From Nostoc sp. FACHB-973 (GTDB lineage Bacteria > Cyanobacteriota > Cyanobacteriia > Cyanobacteriales > Nostocaceae): 64,000 nucleotides of DNA. The notes under the pieces were generated by a model that worked only from the letters and a program-made list of their open reading frames with translations, ran no database searches and had not been told where the DNA came from. The DNA is taken from NCBI RefSeq assembly GCF_014698115.1, contig NZ_JACJSJ010000030.1, forward strand, positions 1 to 64,000. The letters run 5' to 3'. Positions 19,143 to 27,783 of the stretch are shown one piece after another. Position numbers and translations under genes: made by a program. Numbering within the stretch: position 1 is the first letter of the stretch; the number at the start of each line of letters is the position of its first letter.

Positions 19143-19493
19143 TCAAAGGCCAACAGCTCGATCAAACCGTAGTATTTCTAAACTGCGATCGCCATATACC
19201 CCCTCGATTTGTTCACGACAGCAGTCAATGGCAAAATCATTGAGTTCTTCTGGTTCAATTCCATACATATCTTGAAACACTTCTGACTCCACGCGACAGA
19301 AGCGCGGACGATTCGCGTAGATGCGGCACTCTCGCGTAGTATGGTTAAAATTAATGCACCATCCTCCTTCACCTACCATGCTGAGGTAAAGTTCTAGTTC
19401 TGGAGGTGAGAGATACTCATCCAAATCTGGACGATCTGCTGGATCGAGATGACAGCAGGCTCCACATTGTTTTATACATTGCCAAGTTGACAT
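19143..19493 (-). CDS. YkgJ-type cysteine-cluster protein
   Basis: A 116-residue soluble protein with the spaced cysteines of the YkgJ/CxxCxxCC family: CIKQCGACC near the N-terminus (about residues 6-14), then WCINF, ECRIYANRPRFCR (about 55-67) and a late CCREQ. These cysteines probably bind zinc or an iron-sulfur cluster; the biological role of the family is not established. ATG 19493. Downstream sequence up to the UPF0016 gene contains TTTTGGAT-type repeats. It is not clearly in an operon with its neighbours. Confidence 0.8.
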   Translation of the reverse strand: MSTWQCIKQCGACCHLDPADRPDLDEYLSPPELELYLSMVGEGGWCINFNHTTRECRIYANRPRFCRVESEVFQDMYGIEPEELNDFAIDCCREQIEGVYGDRSLEILRFDRAVGL

Positions 19494-19494
19494 T

Positions 19495-19735
19495 TTGGAT
19501 TGGGGAATGGGGAATGGGGAATGGGGATTGGGTACTGGGTATTATAGCGATTTTGGTTTGGATGCAAAACGCTGTAGGGTCGCTGTAGAGTACCACTGCT
19601 GTAGTACCGAACGTCCGTATTCTATCTAATTGAGAAAAGCTATAGGTATTGGATACTGGAGATTGGAAAATAGTATTTTCAATCTTATTCCCTAGTCCCC
19701 AGTCCCCAATCCCTAATCCCCGATTCCTCATATTT
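19495..19735. repeat. short tandem repeats upstream of the cysteine-cluster gene
   Basis: Units of GGGGAAT repeated at about 19500-19530, and CCCCAGT/CCCCAAT units at about 19695-19720, are heptameric short tandem repeats of the kind described in heterocystous cyanobacteria. The two runs are in opposite orientation and could form a long hairpin. Short open frames across this stretch are repeat translations and are not called. Confidence 0.7.
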
Positions 19736-19860
19736 TATGTTTTTTCTTATAATTTTGTTAAGTAAATTAAATCCTACAGCCCGCGGCCAGATATGATCGA
19801 TCGCGGGTTTCCCAACTAAGTTATTGAATTTTTTAAACAATTAGCAGGAGAAAAGGAAAA

Positions 19861-20004
19861 ATGTTTGACGCTGTGGGTGATTTATTTAACGCTTTTACCA
19901 GCATCAATTGGGAAGTTATTTTTCAATTACTGTCCGTGGCGCTAATCGTGATTGCTGGGCCTGCGGTAATCTTTGTCCTGGCATTTCGCAACGGTAACCT
20001 TTAA
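19861..20004 (+). CDS. psb30: photosystem II protein Psb30 (Ycf12)
   Basis: A 47-residue single-helix protein. The segment [20 protein letters not shown], followed by [14 protein letters not shown], matches the Psb30/Ycf12 pattern: a short polar start, one membrane helix ending in AGPAVI, and a Gly-Asn-Leu end. Psb30 is a peripheral small subunit of photosystem II near PsbE/PsbJ and helps keep the complex stable. ATG 19861 is preceded by AGGAG at 19846-19850. It stands alone, convergent with recJ, which ends 82 bases downstream after GAGTGCTGA-type repeats. Confidence 0.93.
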   Translation: MFDAVGDLFNAFTSINWEVIFQLLSVALIVIAGPAVIFVLAFRNGNL

Positions 20005-20085
20005 GAGTGCTGAGTGCTGAGTATTGAGTGAAAACAAGTGTAGAGTGCTGAATCAAAGAAAATTTTGGAACTTCAAACTCAGGAC

Positions 20086-22209
20086 TCATAACTCAGCACT
20101 TACGACTGATAAAGCTTGAAGGGCTGCCTGGATAATACTGTCGTATTGTGGTTGAGAAATATCAACTTCTTTGGCATCTTGACGATTGGTGCCAAGCAAA
20201 CCGTTTAACTGTCCTGGTTGCATAGCTAAGACTTTGCCTTCAGGATTTTTAATTCTTAATTCTGCTGCCAAACCATTTTTATACAAACCACAAGTATACT
20301 GTCTCTGGTTGTATTCAAAACTGGTGCTTGAAGAGGTTGGCGGCGAAACAAAAAATTGTTGAACCTGAATTGGTAATCTCGCACCTACTAACTCTAGCTC
20401 GATGGTGGTGTTACCGTTAAAGTGATTCTCTCGCAGTTTATAAGCGACATCCAGCCGTGATGGTAGGCGGAAGTAATCGCGCCAACGCCAGGCGATCGCT
20501 TTAATTTTATACTGTTGACCATCAATAGTTTGAGCAATTGTCAGTTTAATATGACCCTTGCCAACAATTTGCTGTTCAACGACTTGGACATTAGGTGTCC
20601 AAAAGATGGGATCGGGATTGTCGATACCGCAAGGATGGAGAGCGTTAAGCTGTTGATAAAGCTGCTGATTGATTTGATTGAGGTTGACTTCGGCATCGAT
20701 TTTCAGCAGAGGCTTGAGATGTTGGGGTTCAAGACATCCACTAGCAAATTCAATCAAACGCGATCGCAACAACTGTAAATTTTCTGCTGGAAGAGAAAAT
20801 CCACCGGCTGCTTTGTGTCCGCCAAATTTGCCTAGTAAGTCGTGGCAATATTCCAAAGCTGCAAACACATCAAACTCTGGAATTCCTCGTGCTGAACCGC
20901 GTATGTGTTGCTCATCTTCATAAGTACCAATGAATACAGGGACGCCGTAGCGTTCCACCAAGCGGGAGGCAACGATACCAATAACACCGTGGTGCCAGTT
21001 GGGTTGCACAACAACTAATACACGGTCTTGCTGTAGAGACGTTACATGTAACGTCTCTACAACAGCGATCGCTTCTTGTTCAATTTGCTCACACATCTCC
21101 TGACGACTGATATTTATTTGTTCGCACTGCATTGCTCTTTCCAGCGCCATCCCCATATCATCTGTAGTCAGCAGTTCAATCACAGTCTGGGGATTACCAA
21201 TGCGGCCAATGGCATTAATTCGCGGCCCCAGGCGAAATCCGATATCTTCCGGCTTTAGCGATTTTGGATTTTGGATTTTGGATTTTGGATTGGGGATTTT
21301 CTCCTCTGCTCCCTTGCTCCCTTGCTCCCCTGCTCCCTCTTCTCCCCTCGCTTGCACTCCAGCTACCTGAATTAACGCCTGGATTCCAGCTAAGTCCGAT
21401 TTAGGTAAATGCTGTAAACCTCGTTTCACCCAGCGGCGATTGACGCCAGTTAAGGGGGCTAAATCTGCGATCGTCCCCAGTGTAAATAGTGCTAACATCG
21501 GTCTAATTAAGCCTTTAGTCTCTCCTAACTGTTGTGCTAGAGACACTGCCAAAATATAGGCGACACCAACACCAGCAACACCCCGATAAGGAGATGATTC
21601 TGCTATCAGTTTGGGGTTGAGAATAGCATTCGCTGGTGGTAGTTTTTGGGGGATGTCGTGGTGGTCGGTGATAATAATTGTAAGACCAAGTTCTCTAGCT
21701 CTAGCTATTGGTTCAAATGCAGAGATGCCATTATCTACAGTGAGAATTAGCCCCACACCTTCAGTGTGAAATTCTTCAACTATACGTTTATTAATACCAT
21801 AGCCTTCGTGCATCCGACTGGGAATAGCATAATCTACTTTTGCGCCTAAAGTGCGGAGGCTACGCAAAAGTAAAGCAGTACTAGTCATGCCATCAGCATC
21901 GTAGTCACCACAAATAGCGATTTTTGTTTGAGAGGCGATCGCATTTTCCAGTAACTCTATACTAATGGCCAAATCTGGAAATTCTTCTAAGGGGGAAGGC
22001 AAAACTAAAGACTCTGGATTTAAAAATTCTTGTGCTGCTTTTGGCGTTTCGATACCGCGATTAATTAATAATTGGCTGATGATGGGTGAAAGATTTATCT
22101 CAACCGCTAGCTTATGAGCTAATTGAGTTTGTTGTGGATAAATCTGCCAACGTTGATTGGGTAAGGATCTGGTTTGTTTTGAGGATTCAGTTAAAGGTCG
22201 GTCTGGCAC
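20086..22209 (-). CDS. recJ: single-stranded-DNA exonuclease RecJ
   Basis: This 707-residue 5'-3' ssDNA exonuclease acts in recombination and repair. The DHH motifs are ICGDYDADGMTSTALLL (about residues 97-113), TVDNGIS and ITDHHDIP, followed by the DHHA1 segment GGHKAAGGFSL and a C-terminal OB-like domain. The start is GTG 22209. Two in-frame foreign-looking inserts are visible: a repeat-derived Gly/Glu/Lys/Asn/Pro segment (about residues 285-320) encoded by tandem repeats, and a 10-residue ETLHVTSLQ-like insert encoded by a perfect 30-base palindrome (21032-21061). The last residues (SAEL) and stop are also repeat-encoded. The catalytic motifs are intact, so the enzyme is probably functional. 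Confidence 0.93.
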   Translation of the reverse strand: MPDRPLTESSKQTRSLPNQRWQIYPQQTQLAHKLAVEINLSPIISQLLINRGIETPKAAQEFLNPESLVLPSPLEEFPDLAISIELLENAIASQTKIAICGDYDADGMTSTALLLRSLRTLGAKVDYAIPSRMHEGYGINKRIVEEFHTEGVGLILTVDNGISAFEPIARARELGLTIIITDHHDIPQKLPPANAILNPKLIAESSPYRGVAGVGVAYILAVSLAQQLGETKGLIRPMLALFTLGTIADLAPLTGVNRRWVKRGLQHLPKSDLAGIQALIQVAGVQARGEEGAGEQGSKGAEEKIPNPKSKIQNPKSLKPEDIGFRLGPRINAIGRIGNPQTVIELLTTDDMGMALERAMQCEQINISRQEMCEQIEQEAIAVVETLHVTSLQQDRVLVVVQPNWHHGVIGIVASRLVERYGVPVFIGTYEDEQHIRGSARGIPEFDVFAALEYCHDLLGKFGGHKAAGGFSLPAENLQLLRSRLIEFASGCLEPQHLKPLLKIDAEVNLNQINQQLYQQLNALHPCGIDNPDPIFWTPNVQVVEQQIVGKGHIKLTIAQTIDGQQYKIKAIAWRWRDYFRLPSRLDVAYKLRENHFNGNTTIELELVGARLPIQVQQFFVSPPTSSSTSFEYNQRQYTCGLYKNGLAAELRIKNPEGKVLAMQPGQLNGLLGTNRQDAKEVDISQPQYDSIIQAALQALSVVSAEL
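21032..21061. repeat. perfect 30-base palindrome inside recJ
   Basis: TGTAGAGACGTTACA (21032-21046) is followed directly by its exact reverse complement, TGTAACGTCTCTACA (21047-21061). The element is a multiple of three long and is read through in recJ without breaking the frame. Palindromes of this TGTAGAGACGT type are common between genes in Nostoc-like genomes; a copy inside a coding sequence is unusual. Confidence 0.9.
21255..21355. repeat. in-frame short tandem repeats inside recJ
   Basis: Units of TTTTGGAT (about 21262-21292) and TGCTCCCT (about 21306-21335) form a block inside recJ. On the coding strand they give the low-complexity stretch GEEGAGEQGSKGAEEK and PNPKSKIQNPKS. It sits between conserved QALIQVAGVQ and LKPEDIGFRLG, so it is an insertion between structural elements. 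Confidence 0.8.
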
Positions 22210-22331
22210 AATTAAAAATTAGGAGTTTCCATTTTGATAATAGCGATGCCTGGGTTGGGCTACGCCTACGCCTGAATAACTTTTACCAGAACCGATGCCT
22301 CAATGCAACGTGCCAAATTAACTGCAAACTC

Positions 22332-22757
22332 CTAAAACACGTTGATTCTACCATCATCCATAATATACAAAGAGCGATCGCCAGGAGAGCGCCAAGTGGG
22401 ACGGAGTTCCAGGCGCAATGTACCAAAGTTGGGTTTTGAGACAATTGCTTGTAGCGACAAACCCGTTTCGCTCCAAAATATCAGAGATGTATTTGGCTCT
22501 GTACCCTCTATTTGTTCTAAATTTAATTTCTGTCCTGGACTCAAAGATATTGCATCAGTCCCAGAGGGTTTTTGGATTTTAATCAAATTGGGTGTGCTAT
22601 TTACGACTTCAACCCGGATGTGTTGTCCAGGTGTAAACTGAATCGGGCGCGAACCACAGTTAGAAGCACATGTTCCAGCCAAGGTAGGGCTGGGGTTATC
22701 AATGGATGCCGTGAAAATGGTAACTGCAATTAAGGCAAACGACAGAGACTTAAACAT
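22332..22757 (-). CDS. secreted protein of unknown function
   Basis: A 141-residue protein with a clear signal peptide (MFKSLSFALIAVTIFTASI, cleavage likely after TLAG) and a mature part with two early cysteines (GTCASNCGSR). The rest is beta-rich: HIRVEVVNST, LIKIQKPSGTD, LSPGQKLNLEQI, LEQI-to-LIFWSETG. No family was recognised. It is probably periplasmic or outer-membrane associated. ATG 22757. It is on the same strand as recJ but 122 bases upstream of it. A strong imperfect hairpin precedes it at 22771-22805. Confidence 0.6.
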   Translation of the reverse strand: MFKSLSFALIAVTIFTASIDNPSPTLAGTCASNCGSRPIQFTPGQHIRVEVVNSTPNLIKIQKPSGTDAISLSPGQKLNLEQIEGTEPNTSLIFWSETGLSLQAIVSKPNFGTLRLELRPTWRSPGDRSLYIMDDGRINVF

Positions 22758-22770
22758 AATACACAGTATA

Positions 22771-22805
22771 AGTACTAGACTAAAATTTTACTTTAGTCTC
22801 GTACT
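22771..22805. promoter_or_regulatory. inverted repeat just upstream of the secreted-protein gene
   Basis: AGTACTAGACTAAA (22771-22784) pairs with TTTAGTCTCGTACT (22792-22805), one mismatch, loop of seven. It begins 14 bases before the ATG at 22757, so it would lie in the leader or core promoter. It may be an operator or an mRNA hairpin. The neighbouring sequence shows no T-run that would make it a terminator. Confidence 0.45.
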
Positions 22806-23374
22806 GTCAAGCCTCAGCATATTTTCCATAATTAAGCTGATGCGTGGCTTTTTTCTTTGAGAGTAAGTTATGCATTGGCTTAGGAACAAGTCACACATGC
22901 GTTTGCTCTGTAGTCTTCAACGCCAGGTATTCATTTTTTCTATTATTAACCGAAAATTATTGGGGCTAAAGGATGAAGCTAATATTTAATATTTCTCAAA
23001 CACGCTTTTAGGCTTCGGCAATATAAATTGAAGAAAAGTTCAAACAACATTTCCGTTTTATCGATTGAAATTATCTCTAAAAATATTCATAATTTACTTA
23101 AAATTACAAAATAATAAACGGTATATAGCAGTTGCCAATTTGATGATTTTTGAAAAGTCCTCTTGTCGGTATCAAAAGTTTTAGATCCCTTTAAATTTTC
23201 CTTAAGAGAGGAGACTTTAATTCCGCATCCCGCATTTTCAGGGAGGTTATGGAGGATCTCAACCTGCCTAAAATCAAAGTAAAACACTTTTAAAATAACT
23301 TATTACATGACGTACACTCTAGCTTCAATAATATATATTCTACGAAAAGGAAAAACACTATATGCTATTTTATT
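22806..23374. other. intergenic region, no gene seen
   Basis: A+T-rich spacer between the divergent secreted-protein gene and the 911-residue gene. A stretch at about 23150-23270 looks like a degraded copy of a common cyanobacterial intergenic repeat (TTTAGATCCCTTTAAATTT and TTAAGAGAGGAGACTTT). A 66-codon minus-strand frame there is judged spurious. No RNA gene was recognised. A weak AAAAGG lies upstream of the ATG at 23375. Confidence 0.5.
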
Positions 23375-26110
23375 ATGGTTAGTTCATTTAGTCATCAGCG
23401 ACAAAACATTAATTTATTTTTAATCATATTTCTATTAATAAATTATTTAATGATGAGCAAAGCAGATGCAGAGACTGAAAAAAATAGAGATTTGCTAAAC
23501 AGTAACAAAACTTCTGATACAATTCCAGAAAAAATACTTATAAATAATTCAGCTAAATATTATCAAGAGAATTTAAATAATATAAAGATTACACAAAATC
23601 TAGCTCTAGAACCAATCAGGGTTTTCCCTAACACCAATGAGATAAACGTTCCTGAACCACTGAATCCACTAAAAAAGCCAGACTCAGATTATGATAAACC
23701 TGATATTCCTATTCAGCAGAATATAACGCCAATTTTGCTAAAAAAAGATTTGGAATTACTTATATTAAATGCTCTTACTAATAGCGCCCTTAAATATCCT
23801 TGGATAATTGATCCTAGAGATAATTTCAGTTTTTATTCCTCGACCTTTAATCCTCTTGAAGATACAAAATATATTAATTTTTCAATTAAATTTTCATCAG
23901 AAGACCCTATATTTGACCGATTTAGTTTTGCAAATTTTCCCAAACAAGACCAACTTTATTGGATATTATCAGGTAATCGGGTTGTAGTAGAAACTAAAGG
24001 ATGGCAGAGTGGAGTCGTATACCAGGGAGAATCAAGAGATAATGTAACCAGACAAACAATTAGATTAACTCAGAAACTTTGGGGTATGCAAGCAGTTTTT
24101 TCTCTTCCTCAAGGTGTTCAAGAACTAGCAGAAGAAATTGGCATCAACCAATTTACTGTTGAATCAATTGCGGCGGAAGTAACTAATCCAGTAGGTGTTC
24201 CTGCTGCTCCTATTATTATTAATACAAATAGTTCAAATAGTTCCACAGCTTTTCTTGTTCCAAATGCCATATCATTTACTACAGAAAAAGACCCTTTAAT
24301 TTTACAAAGTTTTCCTACGAGCGATTTACAACCATTATTAGGAGAAGTAAGACTTAATCGCGGCTCAGTAATTTCTCAAGAGACTTTAAAAAAAGCAGGT
24401 TTTCTTTGGGGAAATCCTTTGACTGGTCAAACCACTCAATTTCAACCTTTAATAACATCTAATCCAGGTATTAAGGTTGGTAATAGAGAAAAATTTAATA
24501 ATTTAGATTTATTTGATATTTTACTAAATCCGTCTATTACTAGAAACCAACGCAGTTTATCTTACTTGAATTCTTTATATTGGGTTTCCTTAAGTGGACA
24601 ACAAAATAATTTAGGAATTATAAATACAAATCAAAAGTATGACTGGCATAAATTCTATTTTAGCCTTCCTCATAATCGGACGCTATTAAAATATGACTTT
24701 TTAGAACCTAAAGCAACCTATACTAATATTTCTAGCAATCCTGGTATTTCTCTATCTTTGTCATTCTCTGAAAAAAAAATAGATGAATTACAAACTGCCA
24801 ACGCTACATTAGGAATGTTAATAGGAGGTATTTTTGAGTTAATTAATTTCCCGCATCTAGAACAAAGTTTACAAGAAGCTAGAGAGAGATTCTCTAGGCA
24901 AGAAAATTTTGCAACTCTAGACTCAAAAGCTACACCAGAACAAAGAAGAAAAATTAATCAAGTACTTAATAGAACGTTATTTTTGAGTAATATTACTAGT
25001 GGTTTAGAACAAGTTTCTGGAAAATTGACTTTTCCCAGTATAATTACACCGAATAGTTCTAGTATGTTACAAATGCGTACTGGTAATCATCAGCGAGCAG
25101 TTCAATTCATAGATGGAAAGCGTACTTGGACAGAGGGTAAAACTTTCATTTCTAAAGCCGAAGTTTCTAATAACAGTTTTGGTCGTTTAACATCTGTTGC
25201 TGTACCTGTTCCCTCACAAAAAACACCCAACCGCTCATCAGCTGCACAAGTGACTTTAACTGCTCCTAATGGTCAGCAGTATGTTCAAAATTGGAGTTCA
25301 GCTGATAATAAATATTTTCCCATTAACATTCGTTCGTTTGATATCGCTTTTGACCGCATCGAATTAAGTCAAGATGGTCAACTCAATACTTATTTGCAAG
25401 CTTTTGATGGATATTTATCTTTACCTACCATAGAAGTCTTATGGGCTGGTTCTTCTGAAAAATGGAATTACAGTATTGGTTCGGGTGTCTGGTTTAATCT
25501 AAATGCAGACAGTGCATTTAATATTGCAAATAATTTTGGTGTCTTAGAGCCAACACTAGGTATTTATACTAAAGGAACATTGAATTATATCAACACTCAT
25601 ATAGAAGTTGATACAAAGGGACAACCCCAAGCTATTACTAACCACATTCCATCTTTGCAATTTTATTGGAATAGCGCAGCAAATTCCCAAAATCCTGCTT
25701 ACTTAAATTTGAGCTACTTTTTTTCTCACCAAAATAGAAACTTAAACTATTCTCTATCCACAGCATTTATACTTGTAGACGACAATAAATATAGTCTCAC
25801 GCCACTAGCATTTTTGCAGGGAAAATTGGTATTAAATACAGGTTTAGAATTTAGAACTTCTTTAGAAATAAGAGATGATTTTTTTTATACCTTAGAAGGT
25901 ATAAAAAAAATAAATTACAATTGGTATTTTGGAGCTTATATACAAAACTTTAGAAATATTGATAGAGGTATAAAAAATCGAGTTTATGATTTCTCTTACG
26001 GCTTAGTAATTCAGCGTAATACCCCTGGTAATAATGCTTTTTGGGAGTCTCGTATTGGTATGAGTGGAGATATATTTGAAGCTAAATTTCAAGGAGGTTT
26101 GAGATTTTGA
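23375..26110 (+). CDS. large outer-membrane-like beta-barrel protein of unknown function
   Basis: A 911-residue protein with an N-terminal hydrophobic signal segment (INLFLIIFLLINYLMM, about residues 12-27) and a mature region that begins Asn/Lys-rich. The C-terminal third alternates polar and hydrophobic residues (LPTIEVLWAG, NYSIGSGVWFNL, LNLSYFFSHQ, WYFGAYIQNF) and ends in GGLRF, a terminal aromatic residue as in outer-membrane barrels. The middle has no recognised enzyme motif. The A+T content is higher than in housekeeping neighbours. It is followed by a bidirectional terminator. Nearby are a secreted protein and a double-glycine peptide, so export or uptake of a peptide is one possibility, without direct evidence. 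Confidence 0.55.
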   Translation: MVSSFSHQRQNINLFLIIFLLINYLMMSKADAETEKNRDLLNSNKTSDTIPEKILINNSAKYYQENLNNIKITQNLALEPIRVFPNTNEINVPEPLNPLKKPDSDYDKPDIPIQQNITPILLKKDLELLILNALTNSALKYPWIIDPRDNFSFYSSTFNPLEDTKYINFSIKFSSEDPIFDRFSFANFPKQDQLYWILSGNRVVVETKGWQSGVVYQGESRDNVTRQTIRLTQKLWGMQAVFSLPQGVQELAEEIGINQFTVESIAAEVTNPVGVPAAPIIINTNSSNSSTAFLVPNAISFTTEKDPLILQSFPTSDLQPLLGEVRLNRGSVISQETLKKAGFLWGNPLTGQTTQFQPLITSNPGIKVGNREKFNNLDLFDILLNPSITRNQRSLSYLNSLYWVSLSGQQNNLGIINTNQKYDWHKFYFSLPHNRTLLKYDFLEPKATYTNISSNPGISLSLSFSEKKIDELQTANATLGMLIGGIFELINFPHLEQSLQEARERFSRQENFATLDSKATPEQRRKINQVLNRTLFLSNITSGLEQVSGKLTFPSIITPNSSSMLQMRTGNHQRAVQFIDGKRTWTEGKTFISKAEVSNNSFGRLTSVAVPVPSQKTPNRSSAAQVTLTAPNGQQYVQNWSSADNKYFPINIRSFDIAFDRIELSQDGQLNTYLQAFDGYLSLPTIEVLWAGSSEKWNYSIGSGVWFNLNADSAFNIANNFGVLEPTLGIYTKGTLNYINTHIEVDTKGQPQAITNHIPSLQFYWNSAANSQNPAYLNLSYFFSHQNRNLNYSLSTAFILVDDNKYSLTPLAFLQGKLVLNTGLEFRTSLEIRDDFFYTLEGIKKINYNWYFGAYIQNFRNIDRGIKNRVYDFSYGLVIQRNTPGNNAFWESRIGMSGDIFEAKFQGGLRF

Positions 26111-26183
26111 TATCTGAGAATATTCTTTGGTTTTGTTTCTGTATAAAATACAGTAAAACACTTGATTAAAGCTAATTCACAAT

Positions 26184-26211
26184 CCCTTCCCTCTGAGGGA
26201 AGGGGTTTATT
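26184..26211. terminator. terminator between convergent genes
   Basis: CCCTTCCCT (26184-26192) pairs with AGGGAAGGG (26196-26204), loop CTG, followed by GTTTATTTTTCT. It lies 73 bases after the stop of the 911-residue gene and before the stop of the convergent 158-residue gene, so it probably ends the former. Confidence 0.75.
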
Positions 26212-26233
26212 TTTCTGTTAAAATAAAACTGAA

Positions 26234-26710
26234 TTATTCTAAACCATCATTGCCAACAGCAGCTCTAACAAGAGATGTAAATTCATCCAGCGTCAGATTA
26301 CCGGAATTTAGTCTTTCAACTACAGCACCCCTGATAGAACCGCCACCTGAATAATATGACAGTGCTGCTAGTCCGCCAGTATGGAGTGTGATGCTCGGTA
26401 GTGCTACATGAGTAATCGGATCTATATATGAAGATCCTGTCACTAGATAACTACCATTAAATCCTGGAAAAAATGTACCAGAAGGAGCAACTATTTGAGC
26501 AGCAATGGTGGACAAATAACCACCGGGGGTAACATATACTGATGCACCTGCAAAGGAACCAGCATCTCCTGATGAAAATCGGTCGATCGCTCTTTCTATT
26601 AAAACTTGTGCTGATGCTGGAGTTGATGCCAAGCTTAAGTAGGCAATGAAACCTGCTAGAGATAGACTAGCTTTCAATAAAAAGCCAGCAGAATAGGAAA
26701 GTAAATTCAT
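26234..26710 (-). CDS. secreted protein of unknown function, Gly/Ser-rich
   Basis: A 158-residue protein with a signal peptide (hydrophobic LLKASLSLAGFIAYLSLAST, cleavage likely after ASAQ). The mature part begins VLIERAIDRFSSGD and is rich in Gly, Ser and Thr (GGYLSTIAAQIVAP, GGLAALSYYSGGGSIRGAVV). The C-terminal 25 residues (LNSGNLTLDEFTSLVRAAVG) look helical, and no membrane anchor follows. No family was recognised. It is convergent with the 911-residue gene and divergent from the double-glycine peptide gene 745 bases away. ATG 26710. Confidence 0.55.
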   Translation of the reverse strand: MNLLSYSAGFLLKASLSLAGFIAYLSLASTPASAQVLIERAIDRFSSGDAGSFAGASVYVTPGGYLSTIAAQIVAPSGTFFPGFNGSYLVTGSSYIDPITHVALPSITLHTGGLAALSYYSGGGSIRGAVVERLNSGNLTLDEFTSLVRAAVGNDGLE

Positions 26711-27455
26711 GTTAGGATATCCTATGTTTTTAGAAGTTGAGCTTTATTCGCTGGATATTGTATATGCAACTTATAAGAACTGGATGGCAATATATTTAAG
26801 CAACTATCAACTAATCATAAATATACGTGATAAAACATTTTTTGTATGTCAATAGAAGCGATTAATCGGACATTAAAGTGTCATCTAAGTAGACATAAAA
26901 TCATTAGTAATCTTTATTTGGTGTTTTCTATGGGTAAATTTATTACTATGGAATTAACTAAATTATTTTTTTCATTACAGCAGATTGTAACTTCGTGAGG
27001 ATTATCGTAAGGGCAAACGACTGTTCATTTACCTGAAAACCGCTGTATATTACTAAACGCTGAAATTATAAACATAACTAGATTGTGTTCTAGAGATTGA
27101 AGATGCGAAAACACTAGCTCTCAAATGAGTGCATCGAAAATAAAGGCAAAGTCAAGTAATATTTTAGATAGACAAAATACCAGCAATTATATCTCAAACT
27201 TTTACTGTTTTTTGTGTTTTATAAAGGAGAAAACCGACTTATTTCAGAGGTCGGTGTTCTGAAATTTTTGATTTTCGTCAGCCAGTTACTTATCCTATAT
27301 GTATGAGCATTTATTTAGACTCAAATCAAGAGATTATGCCTAATTATTTATTAGCAATTTATTGATTTATTAAAAATAACTTGGAAATATAATAAGTAGT
27401 TTGAACAAAGCATTATTCAATGTCTAATCTCCGTGAAAATAGAGGAGTAATATTA
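26711..27455. other. long A+T-rich leader region upstream of the peptide gene
   Basis: No protein gene is supported in these 745 bases. They separate two divergent genes and probably contain both promoters. At 27233-27269 there are two overlapping, mutually exclusive hairpins, listed separately. The stretch around 26990-27060 has no tRNA or known riboswitch shape that could be recognised by eye. Confidence 0.45.
27233..27269 (+). promoter_or_regulatory. possible attenuator with alternative hairpins
   Basis: ACCGAC (27233-27238) can pair with GTCGGT (27250-27255). ATTTCAG (27241-27247), which lies in that loop, can instead pair with CTGAAAT (27259-27265), followed by TTTT. The two stems cannot both form, and the second resembles a weak terminator. 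The position, about 190 bases before the peptide gene ATG and on the same strand, would suit transcriptional attenuation. This is inference from base pairing only. Confidence 0.35.
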
Positions 27456-27698
27456 ATGGCTAACATCACAATCGATAGCCTATATCTTACGGGTTATGAT
27501 TTTTTTTGTGCTTGTGAGAGTTTTCTTGATGAACTAGTTCACCAGGAAATGTCATTTATCGAGGGGGGTTACTTTGGTAATATTTATAGATATAATTCCT
27601 TTTCTGGTGGCAGCTTCTCAGGACATAGTGGCTTTTATAATTCCTTTTCTGGCGGCTTTTACGGCTACGGTGGTTACCACAATCAATCCTGGTGTTAA
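27456..27698 (+). CDS. double-glycine leader peptide precursor, Gly/Ser/Tyr/Phe-rich core
   Basis: From ATG 27456, which has GAGGAG 8 bases upstream, this is 80 residues; a longer frame from 27420 lacks such a site. The N-terminal 38 residues look like a cyanobacterial bacteriocin-type leader: acidic and hydrophobic, with FLDELVHQEMSFIEGG ending in Gly37-Gly38. The remaining 42 residues contain two 15-residue repeats starting YNSFSGG (46 and 61), are rich in Gly, Ser, Tyr and Phe, and end in Cys80. Double-glycine leaders are normally removed by peptidase-containing ABC exporters. No exporter or modifying enzyme lies in the window. A secreted ribosomal peptide is the best reading; the class is not recognised. 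Confidence 0.65.
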   Translation: MANITIDSLYLTGYDFFCACESFLDELVHQEMSFIEGGYFGNIYRYNSFSGGSFSGHSGFYNSFSGGFYGYGGYHNQSWC

Positions 27699-27783
27699 CT
27701 GTTAGTTAATAGGTAGTTGATGCAAGCTGATCAAAGACACTACGGTTTAATACCCCGACCAAATCGTAGATTTGGTGGTCTAC

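Noticed and set aside
23087..23287. 66-codon minus-strand open frame
   Set aside because: It overlaps a degraded intergenic repeat, has no recognisable motif and no start-site support.
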